A stretch of DNA of 47,990 nucleotides from Williamsia sp. (GTDB lineage: Bacteria; Bacteroidota; Bacteroidia; Chitinophagales; Chitinophagaceae): assembly GCA_015069695.1 (NCBI GenBank), contig JADCRZ010000047.1:1-47990 (forward strand), written 5' to 3'. Below, piece by piece: positions 9,399 to 18,215 of this stretch. Each line of letters begins with the position of its first letter. The stretch's first letter is position 1. A program made the position numbers and the translations under genes. Below the pieces are notes generated by a model. That model ran no database searches, was not told the origin of the DNA, and was given only the letters and a program-made list of their open reading frames with translations.

Positions 9399-10163
9399 TT
9401 AGGTTCCGAATATTTTTTCTGCATTGGCTGTCGTAGCCGCTTCTACCTCTTCCCGGGACAGGCCTTTTACTTCGGCCAGCTTGGCCAGGATGTGCGTCAG
9501 GTAACTGCTTTCGTTCCGTTTGCCGCGCAGGGGGACCGGACTTAAATATGGCGCATCTGTTTCCAGGACCAGGTACTCAAGGGGGATATCTTTTATGGAG
9601 GCGGCCAGCCCGGCATTTTTATACGTTAATACGCCGCCGATGCCCAGGTAAAAACCGGCGGCTGTAATCTGCCGGGCTTGCTCATGGGTTCCGGTGAAAC
9701 AGTGAAAGATGCCGCGCAGACTGCCGTTCTGGTATTGCCTGACGGATTGGATACATTGATCAGTTGAATCCCGCGAATGAATGACGACAGGCAGATTGTA
9801 CCGGATACCCCATTCCAGCTGCCGGTGGAAAGAATCATACTGTTGCTGTTCAAAGCTGCGATCCCAGTAAAAATCGAGGCCTGTTTCACCGATCGCGGCA
9901 AAAGGCCGGCGGGTGAGCCAGCTTTCCACCAGCGCCAGCTCTTCCTCATAATTTTCTTTTACAGAGCAAGGATGCAGTCCCATCATGCAAAAACAATTCG
10001 AAGGATAAGCCGCTTCCAGCGCCATCATATCAGCGACCACCGTGCTGTCGATCGCAGGCAGATAAAATTCCTCTACGCCGGCTTCCTGCGCTCTATCCAT
10101 TACCCCCGGCAGATCATTTTTAAACTCAGGCAGGTACAAATGACAATGTGTATCTATCAACAT
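9399..10163 (-). CDS. tatD: TatD-family metal-dependent hydrolase/DNase
   Basis: 254 residues, full length for the family. The metal-site residues of the TIM-barrel amidohydrolase fold are all present: DTHCHL (His6, His8), GETGLDFYW (Glu93), VVIHSRD (His129), FHCFTG (His154) and ETDAPYL (Asp203). Family members are cytoplasmic Mg-dependent 3'-5' exonucleases or phosphoesterases, implicated in DNA repair and quality control. The start at 10163 places the DTHCHL motif at the very N-terminus, as usual. It is a single gene with tRNA-Ser downstream. A -7 box (TATCTTTG on the minus strand) lies 44 nt upstream. Confidence 0.93.
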   Translation of the reverse strand: MLIDTHCHLYLPEFKNDLPGVMDRAQEAGVEEFYLPAIDSTVVADMMALEAAYPSNCFCMMGLHPCSVKENYEEELALVESWLTRRPFAAIGETGLDFYWDRSFEQQQYDSFHRQLEWGIRYNLPVVIHSRDSTDQCIQSVRQYQNGSLRGIFHCFTGTHEQARQITAAGFYLGIGGVLTYKNAGLAASIKDIPLEYLVLETDAPYLSPVPLRGKRNESSYLTHILAKLAEVKGLSREEVEAATTANAEKIFGT

Positions 10164-10206
10164 ATATTATTCTGCTATCAATTCAACTATACCAGACTTC
10201 CCGGCG

Positions 10207-10214
10207 CAAAGATA
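10207..10214 (-). promoter_or_regulatory. probable -7 box of tatD
   Basis: On the minus strand it reads TATCTTTG, matching the Bacteroidota consensus TAnnTTTG, 44 nt before the tatD start. No convincing -33 TTG is found at the usual distance, so the call is tentative. Confidence 0.45.
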
Positions 10215-10778
10215 GCCGGCCTGCCTATATGGTTCCGGACACCCACTGTACCAAACAAGCAACAGAGGCAGATGTGACAATTCTTCACCTTCACGTCGAC
10301 CTGTCTTATCATTGCGAAGATAGATTCCAGGCAAGTTCAGCTTTCAAGCGCGTCTTCGCAACAGATTATTGCACTTGCAAGTTACCAGCGTGAGACTTTC
10401 CCCAATCCCATGTATCAACGGTACGCGCTGGTGCTACGGTGAATGCTGATGCGGATTTCTCCATTTAGTATTGTTCTGCGAAGATATATAGCTGAAATAT
10501 GATGTATAAACAGGCAATTAGCTGCATCGTACAAATCCTTTACTTTATCAACAACGCTGCTATCTCGCTAGTACATCATCTTTCTTAATAGAACCTTCTT
10601 TGCAGCAAGGATTCTGAACTGACCCAATATATCTTATTATGTAAAATAATATACAATTCGACTTGCCATAAATAACATTCAGTTAAATAAAATCAGACAT
10701 AAAGTTCTTATTAACCTTTTTTGAATTCATCCGATCTACTAAATTCCGCAATTGAAGCAATTAGCTCAATTCGTAAAA

Positions 10779-10810
10779 ATACTTAGTATAATCTAAGTAT
10801 AAACACTTAG
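10779..10810. repeat. inverted repeat ATACTTAG with a third half-site
   Basis: ATACTTAG (10779-10786) and CTAAGTAT (10793-10800) form a perfect 8-bp inverted repeat around TATAAT. A third copy of ACTTAG follows at 10805-10810. The arrangement resembles an operator, but no start codon faces it within 1 kb on the plus strand before gltX. Confidence 0.45.
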
Positions 10811-10924
10811 TAAAATCCCCCCCAATCTCATTAATAATTAATGGTTTAACCTCACAAATACTTTTGGATGAATAAATTTTTTATTTACCTTTAATTCAGT
10901 TTTCATAGGGTACGGATTAAAAAC

Positions 10925-10948
10925 GGGCCAGGGTTTCTACCCAGGCCC
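10925..10948. terminator. bidirectional intrinsic terminator
   Basis: GGGCCAGGGT and ACCCAGGCCC pair over 10 bp with one mismatch and a TTCT loop. On the minus strand it is followed by GTTTTTAAT, which suits termination of the deacetylase gene ending at 11004. On the plus strand ATACTTTTTT follows. Confidence 0.75.
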
Positions 10949-11003
10949 ATACTTTTTTCACGGTCTATTTTTTTACTTTCGCTTTTTGTTTATCAAATAA
11001 AGA

Positions 11004-11627
11004 TTATAAGTGTATAGGCTTAAACAAAAAGCCCTTTTCCCCGTAATGCTCCAGCACCCGCGGCAAAGCATACCGCATCCTGCTAAACGCTTTCTCACTG
11101 TCGTGGAAGACTACAATAGCACCTGGTCCTGCTTTTAATCCATTGGTCAAACATCCTGCAGGAGAAAGCCCCCTGTCAAAATCACCGCTTACGACCGACC
11201 ACATCACAATGTGTAATCCCAGTCTATTTTGCAGCTGCTTTGCCTGGCCACGCGTAATCCTTCCATAAGGCGGCCGGTACAGCGTAGTTGCTATCTGCTG
11301 CGCAGCCTGCGCCACGTCCTGCACATATGCCTCCTCCCCTGTTTTCCAGCCATTGAGGTGGTGATGACTGTGATTGCCTACTACATGTCCTTCAGCTAAA
11401 ATCTGCCGGTAAATACCAGGATGCTGCACGACATTTTTACCGATACAAAAAAAGCTGGCCCCAGCCCCAAATTGCCGCAAAGTCTCCAGCACAAAGGGCG
11501 TAATCTCCGGATGCGGACCGTCATCAAAACTCAGATAAATCGTTTTGTCTGCCCCCGGCATGCTCCACACATAATTTGGAAACAGGACTTGCTCAATTAA
11601 CCACGGAGTTTTAACCAGATAGAACAT
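11004..11627 (-). CDS. polysaccharide deacetylase (NodB/CE4 family)
   Basis: 207 residues, matching a single NodB domain with little else. The motifs are in order: SFDDGPH (catalytic base Asp35, metal Asp36), GNHSHHH (metal His86 and His90), RPPYG (118-122), the WSVVSGDFD segment (143-151) and VVFHDS (His175). CE4 enzymes remove N-acetyl groups from peptidoglycan, chitin-like or capsular glycans with a divalent metal. No clear signal peptide is present. The N-terminus (MFYLVKTPWLIEQVLFPNYV) is at most a weak membrane anchor, so the location is uncertain. It is a single leftward gene with a terminator 55 nt downstream. Confidence 0.9.
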   Translation of the reverse strand: MFYLVKTPWLIEQVLFPNYVWSMPGADKTIYLSFDDGPHPEITPFVLETLRQFGAGASFFCIGKNVVQHPGIYRQILAEGHVVGNHSHHHLNGWKTGEEAYVQDVAQAAQQIATTLYRPPYGRITRGQAKQLQNRLGLHIVMWSVVSGDFDRGLSPAGCLTNGLKAGPGAIVVFHDSEKAFSRMRYALPRVLEHYGEKGFLFKPIHL

Positions 11628-11962
11628 GGGGAGCGGCTAGCCTCTGGCCCCGGCTGCTAGCAGTCAGCATTTTGTAGTTGTTCACAACAGCAACCAACGG
11701 CCAGACGCCGGCAGCTTGTTCAAAGATACAAGCATTTAGTCCTTGCCCATCCAAGCTGCACGTTTCCATTGCGTGCCGGGGAACTGACAGATGCGCATTG
11801 TCTCTTCCGGTTTATTTTCTGCAGCCTGTTTAGAAATTTCGTGAAAATTTTAGCTTGAAGGAACTTGGCTGTTCTTTCAAAATTGCCACCTCGGCCCCGC
11901 TTTCAAAGACAAGTAAAACAGAACGCGAAAACCGATTCCCCTTCCTGCCCTATCTTTACACC
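11628..11962. other. divergent intergenic region before gltX
   Basis: 335 nt between two divergent genes. The open frame entering gltX from 11855 is an upstream extension without homology. A near-consensus -7 box (TATCTTTA, about 11951-11958) lies only a few bases before the gltX start, which would give a very short leader. Otherwise nothing was recognised. Confidence 0.4.
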
Positions 11963-13489
11963 ATGAGCAAAAAAGTGAGGGTCCGGTTTGCACCCAGTCC
12001 AACGGGTGGCCTGCATGTAGGCGGTATGCGCACAGTCCTGTTCAATTACCTGTTTGCCAAACAGCAAGGCGGCGATTTTGTATTGCGCATCGAAGACACA
12101 GACCAGAACCGCTATGTGCCGGGCGCAGAAGAGTACATCATGGAATGCCTGCAATGGTGCAACCTGCTGCCGGATGAAAGTCCGTATAACGGGGGCGCCT
12201 ATGCGCCTTACAGGCAAAGCGAACGCAAAGCCCTCTACAAGCAATACGCTGAACAGCTCGTACAGGGGGGACAGGCCTATTACGCCTTCGACACACCGGA
12301 AGAGCTGGAAGAAATGCGTACCAGATACCGGACAGCTGATAACCCGCAACCCCAGTACAACCACATCCTGCGCGAACAGATGCGCAACTCTCTCACGCTG
12401 GGCGATGATGAAGTGAACCGGCTGATGGGAGAAGAAATGCCCTATGTAATCCGCATCAAAATGCCGGCAGGTGAACAGGTACAGCTGACCGATATGATCC
12501 GCGGGGAAGTTCATTTTTCCACTAGTGAAGTAGATGATAAAGTGCTGCTGAAAGCGGATGGCATGCCTACCTACCACCTGGCCGTTGTGGTTGATGATTA
12601 CCTGATGAAGATCACCCACGCCTTCCGCGGCGAAGAATGGCTGCCCAGCTCACCCGTGCATATCCTGCTCTGGAAATACCTGGGCTGGGAAGAAGCGATG
12701 CCCCAATGGGCCCATCTACCGCTTATCCTCAAACCCGATGGCCACGGCAAGCTCAGCAAGCGCGATGGCGACCGGCTCGGTTTCCCGGTCTTTGCCATGG
12801 ACTGGAAAGATCCGCGCACAGAAGAACTCACCAGGGGCTTCAAGGAAAGAGGGTTTCTGCCAGAAGCCTTTGTAAACATGCTGGCCATGCTGGGATGGAA
12901 TGATGGCACGGCGCAGGAAATCTTTACCATCGAAGAACTGGTCAGCCGTTTTTCCATGGAGCGGGTACACAAAGGCGGCGCCAAATTCGATTACGAAAAA
13001 GCCAAGTGGTTCAACCACGAATGGATCAAAAAGCTGCCCGTCGAAAACTGGCTGCCTGCAGTAAAAAAGATCTATGAAGAGAAAGGGGTAATGATAGCAG
13101 ATGACAATAAATTCATCCGCGTACTGGAACTCATCCGCGAAAGAGCTACCCTGCTTTCTGATTTCTGGGAACAAGGAGTATTTTTTTTCCAGGCGCCTGC
13201 TTCTATCGATGCCGCTTCCATTCAATCAAAGTGGACCGAAGGAAAGACTGCCTTTTTCAATGCATTTATAGCGCTTGCCGACCAGCTGCCAGACTGGAGC
13301 GCAGCCCCGCTGGAAGCAGCTTTTAAAGAGCTCGCAGCTTCTCAAAATATAAAAGCAGGTGAAGTTCTCCTGCCCCTGCGCATCATGCTGGTAGGTGGTA
13401 AATTCGGGCCAGGTGTGTTCGATATCGCCGCCATCATTGGGAAAGAAGAAACGGCCGGGCGCATACGCCATGCGTTACAATTGCTTTAG
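11963..13489 (+). CDS. gltX: glutamate-tRNA ligase
   Basis: 508 residues from ATG 11963 (MSKKVRVRFAPSPTGGLHVG). An in-frame ATG at 11855 would add 36 residues foreign to the family. It is a class I aminoacyl-tRNA synthetase that charges tRNA-Glu with glutamate in the cytoplasm. Visible motifs are the HIGH-type signature in PSPTGGLHVGG (residues 11-21), the substrate-binding RIEDTDQNRY segment, the long catalytic region with FRGEEWLPS, and the KMSKS-type loop KLSKRDG (263-269). The C-terminal anticodon-binding helical domain is complete. Length is normal for bacterial GluRS. It is followed 18 nt later by the membrane glycosyltransferase, probably co-transcribed. Confidence 0.97.
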   Translation: MSKKVRVRFAPSPTGGLHVGGMRTVLFNYLFAKQQGGDFVLRIEDTDQNRYVPGAEEYIMECLQWCNLLPDESPYNGGAYAPYRQSERKALYKQYAEQLVQGGQAYYAFDTPEELEEMRTRYRTADNPQPQYNHILREQMRNSLTLGDDEVNRLMGEEMPYVIRIKMPAGEQVQLTDMIRGEVHFSTSEVDDKVLLKADGMPTYHLAVVVDDYLMKITHAFRGEEWLPSSPVHILLWKYLGWEEAMPQWAHLPLILKPDGHGKLSKRDGDRLGFPVFAMDWKDPRTEELTRGFKERGFLPEAFVNMLAMLGWNDGTAQEIFTIEELVSRFSMERVHKGGAKFDYEKAKWFNHEWIKKLPVENWLPAVKKIYEEKGVMIADDNKFIRVLELIRERATLLSDFWEQGVFFFQAPASIDAASIQSKWTEGKTAFFNAFIALADQLPDWSAAPLEAAFKELAASQNIKAGEVLLPLRIMLVGGKFGPGVFDIAAIIGKEETAGRIRHALQLL

Positions 13490-13507
13490 CTGCCGTATAT
13501 TAGAGCT

Positions 13508-15043
13508 ATGCAGAAAGCCAATCGTTTTTTATACCTCCTGGCCCTTATAAAATTTCTTCTGCCCCTCTTCCTGCAAAGAGGCTTCTATCAACCGCACCGG
13601 GATGAGTTCCTGTATCTCGCTGAAGGGCGGCACATGGCCTGGGGTTATCTGGAAGTACCACCGCTGCTTTCTGTATTTTCCTGGCTTACCAACCACTTGG
13701 GTGGAGGCCTGTTCTGGATCAAGCTCTGGCCCAACCTTGCCAGCGTATGTGTATTGTTGTTAGCAGGCAAAATCATCCTCTCATTGGGCGGGAAACGGTT
13801 TGCCCTGTTGCTGGGATGTCTGCCTATTATGATCGGCGGCTACCTGCGGCTGTTTTACCTGCTGCAGCCTAATTTTCTGGATGTTCTTTTCTGGACCCTC
13901 CTCTTCTTCAGCATCGTTCGCTATATCCAGTTCCCGCAAACTAAATGGCTGTATGTTTTCGGTGTTGCGGCCGGACTGGGCATGCTGAGCAAATACTCTG
14001 TTGCCTTCTGCATGATCAGCATCCTTGCTGCGCTGCTGCTCACTCCGCAGCGACGGATCTTTCTCAACAAACACCTGTATGGTGCAGCCCTGCTGGCCGG
14101 ACTCATTTTTCTTCCCAATGCCCTCTGGCAGTACAACCACAACTTCCCGATTGTAAACCACATGCAGGAGCTGCATGACCAGCAGCTGCATTACAACGGT
14201 CCGCTCGATTTTATCAAGGGTCAGCTCCTGATGAACCTGCCCTTTCTCCCCATCTGGCTGTCCGGACTCTTTTTCGTCTTCTTCCATCCCGGCGGGAAGC
14301 CATACCGCTTTGTTGGATGGTCATGGTTCTTCATTGTCATCATTCTTACCGTGCTCCAGGGAAAAGATTACTATGCAGCCGGCGCCTACCCGGTCTTATT
14401 TGCCCTGGGTGCTTTTTTCCTGGAACAATTAACCACCCGGTTGATATGGGTCCGCTACCTGCTTGCAGGCACAGCAGTGGCCTTAAGTCTGATAGCTTTA
14501 CCCCTTATACTGCCCATTGCGATGCCCGACCAGTTGGCTGCTTACTACCGGGCCATCGGCTTGGAAGGATCAGGTGTATTAAAGTGGGAAGACCAGCAGC
14601 AGCATCCCCTCCCGCAGGATTTTGCCGATATGGTGGGCTGGAGAGAAATGACGCAGCAAGCAGCCCGCATCTACCACAGCCTGCCTCCGGAAGAACAAAA
14701 GCAAACCATGATCTACTGCCGGGGTTACTTTACTGCCGGTGCCCTCAGCTACTATGGCAAACTATACAACCTGCCCGAAGTCCACAGCGACAATGCTTCT
14801 TTCTTGTTTTGGATGCCGGATACGTATAACATCCGGCATCTCCTGTTCGTAGGCCACAACATACCCAAGAAAGACGACCTGGTCTTTCAGCAGTTTGAAA
14901 AACAGACCGTGGTTGACTCGGTGAACATGCCCCTGTTCCGGGAAACAGGTACAAAGTTTATCCTCTACGAGCGGGGAAACGATTCAGTGAACGGAATGAT
15001 CGGAAGAATTATCAGGACCAAAAAAGAGAAGTTCAGCAGATAA
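13508..15043 (+). CDS. GT39/PMT-like membrane glycosyltransferase
   Basis: 511 residues. About ten hydrophobic helices occupy residues 1-350, followed by a soluble C-terminal domain of about 150 residues. The first periplasmic loop carries the acidic motif [20 protein letters not shown] (30-49), which matches the DE-type catalytic loop of GT-C enzymes such as ArnT and PMT. These enzymes use polyprenyl-phosphate sugars and transfer the sugar to lipid or protein acceptors on the outer side of the inner membrane. The acceptor here cannot be told. It is tucked 18 nt after gltX and 50 nt before the B12-binding gene; the grouping does not look functional. Confidence 0.8.
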   Translation: MQKANRFLYLLALIKFLLPLFLQRGFYQPHRDEFLYLAEGRHMAWGYLEVPPLLSVFSWLTNHLGGGLFWIKLWPNLASVCVLLLAGKIILSLGGKRFALLLGCLPIMIGGYLRLFYLLQPNFLDVLFWTLLFFSIVRYIQFPQTKWLYVFGVAAGLGMLSKYSVAFCMISILAALLLTPQRRIFLNKHLYGAALLAGLIFLPNALWQYNHNFPIVNHMQELHDQQLHYNGPLDFIKGQLLMNLPFLPIWLSGLFFVFFHPGGKPYRFVGWSWFFIVIILTVLQGKDYYAAGAYPVLFALGAFFLEQLTTRLIWVRYLLAGTAVALSLIALPLILPIAMPDQLAAYYRAIGLEGSGVLKWEDQQQHPLPQDFADMVGWREMTQQAARIYHSLPPEEQKQTMIYCRGYFTAGALSYYGKLYNLPEVHSDNASFLFWMPDTYNIRHLLFVGHNIPKKDDLVFQQFEKQTVVDSVNMPLFRETGTKFILYERGNDSVNGMIGRIIRTKKEKFSR

Positions 15044-15093
15044 GAAAACGTGTGATAAAATCAGATACATTTGGCCTACAATCTGCCGCCAGT

Positions 15094-15513
15094 ATGAGCG
15101 CTTTATTTCACCGTCCTATCAGGGTACTGATCGCGAAAGTTGGCCTCGACGGGCACGACCGGGGTGCAAAGATCATTGCCACGGCCCTGCGTGATGCCGG
15201 CATGGAAGTGATCTACACCGGACTGCGTCAAACCGCTGAGACCGTCGTCAATGCCGCCCTGCAGGAAGATGTGGATGTGATCGGCATCAGCATCCTCAGC
15301 GGCGCGCACAATACCGTCTTTCCCAAGATCCTGCGCCTCATGAAGGAAAAGGGGATGGATGACGTACTGCTGACCGGCGGAGGCATTATACCGGCAGATG
15401 ACATGCAGGAGCTCAACAAGATGGGCGTCGGTAAATTGTTTGAACCCGGTGCACCCACCAGTGAGATCGCCACTTATATCCGCGATTGGGTACAGCAAAA
15501 CCGGCCGTTCTGA
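15094..15513 (+). CDS. methylmalonyl-CoA mutase B12-binding subunit/domain
   Basis: 139 residues from ATG 15094. A GTG at 15052 would add 14 residues of no family character. The whole protein is one cobalamin-binding Rossmann domain: [15 protein letters not shown] (DxHxxG motif; His21 is the expected cobalt ligand), [15 protein letters not shown] and [11 protein letters not shown]. This equals the C-terminal domain of methylmalonyl-CoA mutase (B12-dependent succinyl-CoA/methylmalonyl-CoA isomerisation), here a free-standing protein as in two-subunit mutases. The large catalytic subunit is not in the window. An enoyl-CoA hydratase follows after 118 nt. Methylmalonyl-CoA epimerase lies at 28728. 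Confidence 0.88.
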   Translation: MSALFHRPIRVLIAKVGLDGHDRGAKIIATALRDAGMEVIYTGLRQTAETVVNAALQEDVDVIGISILSGAHNTVFPKILRLMKEKGMDDVLLTGGGIIPADDMQELNKMGVGKLFEPGAPTSEIATYIRDWVQQNRPF

Positions 15514-15631
15514 CCCGGCCATCCCTGCGTGTAACCAACGTATCCAAATGCCGAATAAGAGCGGCTATAAAAGCTTTAAACAAATCTTACAAAACAGGAA
15601 GGGCCTGCCCTTCTTACCAAAAATATCCTTT

Positions 15632-16405
15632 ATGTATACCAGCCTACTTACCACCCTCGACAACCACATCCTGACCATTACCATCAACCGGCCCGATAAG
15701 CTGAATGCCATCAACGCAACTGTTATGACAGAACTGGATGCGGTGCTGGATGAAATCTATGAGAACGACGCGATCCGTTCGGCCCTGATTACCGGTGCAG
15801 GACAAAAAGCCTTTGTTGCAGGTGCCGACATCAGCGAATTTATGCAGGTTACCAGCGAAGGCATGGCCCTGGCAAAACGGGGACAGGATGTTTTTTTCCG
15901 GATCGAAAATGCTCCAAAACCCATCGTAGCAGCTGTGAATGGCTTTGCGCTCGGTGGCGGCTGCGAACTGGCCATGGCCTGTCATTTCAGGATCGCGGCA
16001 GAGAATGCAAAATTTGGCCAGCCTGAAATCAATCTGGGACTGATCCCGGGCTATGGCGGCACCCAACGCCTCACGCAACTGATCGGCAAGGGCCGCGCCA
16101 TGGAACTGCTCATGACCGGCAACCTCCTCGATGCAGCTTCGGCACTTCAATGGGGACTGGTCAACTATGTAGTACCCCAGGAGGAACTCCTGAATAAAAC
16201 CAGGTCAATTCTTGATCTCATCAATACAAAAGCACCGCTGTCAGTAGCCAAAACCATCCGGGCCGTCAACACCGTTTACAACTATGCCGTAAGCGGCTAC
16301 GACGTAGAAGCAGACAGCTTCGGCGAATGCTTCAAAACAGAAGACATGCGCGAAGGCGTCAGCGCCTTTCTGGAAAAAAGAAAGCCTGTTTTTTCCGGGA
16401 AGTAG
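15632..16405 (+). CDS. enoyl-CoA hydratase/isomerase (crotonase family)
   Basis: 257 residues from ATG 15632, the start set by the family N-terminus (MYTSLLTTLDNHILTITINR). The oxyanion-hole motif AGADIS is at 63-68 and GFALGGGCELA at 104-114. Both catalytic glutamates of true hydratases are present: Glu112 in GGGCEL and Glu132 in GQPEINLG, spaced 20 residues apart as in mammalian crotonase. It likely hydrates trans-2-enoyl-CoA in beta-oxidation or branched-chain amino acid breakdown. The neighbouring B12-binding subunit fits a propionyl/methylmalonyl-CoA producing route, but that link is inferred. Confidence 0.92.
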   Translation: MYTSLLTTLDNHILTITINRPDKLNAINATVMTELDAVLDEIYENDAIRSALITGAGQKAFVAGADISEFMQVTSEGMALAKRGQDVFFRIENAPKPIVAAVNGFALGGGCELAMACHFRIAAENAKFGQPEINLGLIPGYGGTQRLTQLIGKGRAMELLMTGNLLDAASALQWGLVNYVVPQEELLNKTRSILDLINTKAPLSVAKTIRAVNTVYNYAVSGYDVEADSFGECFKTEDMREGVSAFLEKRKPVFSGK

Positions 16406-16407
16406 TC

Positions 16408-16439
16408 TTGAACCTTGATCGTCTTTTCCGCTACCTTTG
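16408..16439 (+). promoter_or_regulatory. probable fumC promoter
   Basis: TTG at 16408-16410 and TACCTTTG at 16432-16439 fit the Bacteroidota -33/-7 pattern (TTG, 21 nt, TAnnTTTG). The -7 box ends 19 nt before the fumC ATG. fumC can therefore be transcribed apart from the upstream hydratase gene. Confidence 0.6.
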
Positions 16440-16458
16440 AGCGTAAACTATCAGCTAT

Positions 16459-17865
16459 ATGGACTACCGCATTGAAAAAGATACCATGGGTGAAGTAAAG
16501 GTACCCATCGACGCTATATACGGCGCACAAACACAACGCAGCATTGAGAATTTCAAGATCGCGCAGGATATCAACAGGATGCCCAAAGAGATCATCAAAG
16601 CTTTTGCTTACCTGAAAAAAGCCGCCGCTATCACGAACTTCGAAGCGGGCGTGCTCTCTAAAGAAAAATCGGATCTGATCGGACAGGTATGTGATGAAAT
16701 CCTGCAAGGAAAGCTGGATGCTTCCTTTCCGCTGGTGGTATGGCAAACCGGCAGCGGCACGCAGAGCAACATGAATGTAAATGAAGTGGTTGCTTACCGC
16801 GGCCATGTAATCCATGGCGGACAGCTGACCGACAAGGAAAAGTTCCTGCACCCCAACGATGATGTCAACAAATCGCAATCATCAAACGATACCTTTCCGA
16901 CAGCCATGCACATCGCGGCTTACAAGATCCTGCTGGAAGTAACCATTCCCGGCATCGAAAAGCTGCGCAATACGTTGGCAGAAAAAAGCAGCCGGTATAT
17001 GCGGGTGGTAAAGATCGGGCGGACCCATTTCATGGATGCTACACCACTTACCCTCGGACAGGAGATCAGCGGTTATGTATCGCAGTTAGACCATGGTCTG
17101 AAGGCCATTAAAAATACCCTGCCCCATCTTTCAGAATTGGCACTCGGCGGCACAGCCGTCGGTACCGGCATCAACACACCTGCCGGTTACGCAGAGAATG
17201 TGGCCGGGCATATTGCCGCGCTGACCGGTCTTCCTTTTGTTACCGCAGAAAACAAGTTTGAGGCCCTGGCTGCTCACGACGCCATCGTGGAAGCCCATGG
17301 CGCGCTGAAAACCGTGGCCGTAAGCCTGATGAAAATTGCCAACGACGTGCGCATGCTGTCCTCCGGCCCGCGCAGCGGCATCGGTGAAATCATGATACCC
17401 GACAATGAACCTGGCTCTTCCATCATGCCAGGAAAGGTCAATCCGACCCAGTGTGAGGCACTCACCATGATCGCGGCGCAGGTACTCGGCAACGACGTCG
17501 CCATCAACATCGGCGGTGCTACCGGCCATTTCGACCTGAACGTATTCAAGCCGGTCATGATCTACAATTTCCTCCATTCAGCCCGGCTGATCGGCGATGG
17601 ATGTGTCAGCTTCAACGACAAATGTGCCGTAGGCATTGAACCTATTGAGGCCAATATCAAAAAGCACCTGGACAATTCACTGATGCTGGTGACCTCGCTC
17701 AATACCAGGATCGGCTACTACAAAGCCGCCGAAATAGCCCAAAAAGCCCACAAGGAAGGAACCACCCTCAAAGAAATGGCCGTAAAACTAGGCTATGTAA
17801 AACCCGAAGAGTTCGACCAATGGGTTGTACCAGAGGAGATGGTGGGGAAACTGTCTGAACCTTGA
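16459..17865 (+). CDS. fumC: class II fumarate hydratase
   Basis: 468 residues, full length. It interconverts fumarate and malate in the TCA cycle as a cytoplasmic homotetramer without an iron-sulfur cluster. The aspartase/fumarase signature [11 protein letters not shown] is at 319-329 and carries the mobile catalytic serine. Other conserved stretches are [31 protein letters not shown] and [18 protein letters not shown] (proton-accepting His in RTHFMDA). The final residues LSEP are encoded inside the left arm of a palindromic repeat element that runs from 17852 to 18214. It has its own promoter. Confidence 0.96.
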   Translation: MDYRIEKDTMGEVKVPIDAIYGAQTQRSIENFKIAQDINRMPKEIIKAFAYLKKAAAITNFEAGVLSKEKSDLIGQVCDEILQGKLDASFPLVVWQTGSGTQSNMNVNEVVAYRGHVIHGGQLTDKEKFLHPNDDVNKSQSSNDTFPTAMHIAAYKILLEVTIPGIEKLRNTLAEKSSRYMRVVKIGRTHFMDATPLTLGQEISGYVSQLDHGLKAIKNTLPHLSELALGGTAVGTGINTPAGYAENVAGHIAALTGLPFVTAENKFEALAAHDAIVEAHGALKTVAVSLMKIANDVRMLSSGPRSGIGEIMIPDNEPGSSIMPGKVNPTQCEALTMIAAQVLGNDVAINIGGATGHFDLNVFKPVMIYNFLHSARLIGDGCVSFNDKCAVGIEPIEANIKKHLDNSLMLVTSLNTRIGYYKAAEIAQKAHKEGTTLKEMAVKLGYVKPEEFDQWVVPEEMVGKLSEP

Positions 17866-18214
17866 TTTACAGGATGGGAGGGATTCGGGGATTGGGTGCT
17901 GGTGTGAGACTACTCCTTGTTTAATTTGTCATTCCGCCGGGGCGCATGCTGCTGGTGCAACCGTGGTATGCTAATGCGCCCCGTGCGGAATCTCTGCGGC
18001 GCAGGGTGCTGCGATGATGGGCCAGCGGCTTACTGAATAGTAACTCGCCGCTCCGCAGGGATCCTGTAAGGGCGCGGCATCAGCCTGCATGTACATACTT
18101 GATAGCGCCCTTACAGGATGACAAAAAAATAGATAGCATGACAAATGAAATAGGATGACACATCAACCCGCAATCCTGCGAATCTCTCCCATCCCCTAAA
18201 TCAAGGTTCAGACA
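17852..18214. repeat. nested palindromic repeat element
   Basis: A 43-nt terminal inverted repeat (17852-17894 against 18171-18214, about 39 matches and one indel) encloses about 275 nt. Inside are three more inverted repeats: 17931-17946 with 17975-17991 (ATTCCGCCGGGGCGCA and its near complement), 17991-18001 with 18046-18061 (CTGCGG core), and 18061-18075 with 18105-18119 (ATCCTGTAAGGGCGC, perfect). There is no open reading frame of note. The left arm includes the fumC stop codon. The right arm begins 2 nt after the stop of the convergent lipoprotein gene. It resembles the dispersed intergenic palindromes and non-autonomous elements of Bacteroidota genomes. Confidence 0.8.
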
Positions 18215-18215
18215 A

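Larger units (their letters stand above)
10164..11003. other. 840-nt gene-free stretch with hairpins
   Basis: No coding region is supported. The left end holds the probable tatD -7 box (CAAAGATA on the plus strand, 10207-10214). The right half is AT-rich and holds an 8-bp palindrome (10779-10800) and a bidirectional terminator (10925-10948). Nothing was recognised in 10400-10750. Confidence 0.5.

Noticed and set aside
11903-12619. 238-codon open frame on the minus strand opposite gltX
   Set aside because: It overlaps the conserved catalytic core of gltX and has no recognisable features; long antisense frames are common in GC-richer genes.
15052-15093. GTG start for the B12-binding protein
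   Set aside because: The extra 14 residues have no family match, and the ATG at 15094 gives the usual short lead to the cobalamin domain. The choice is not certain.
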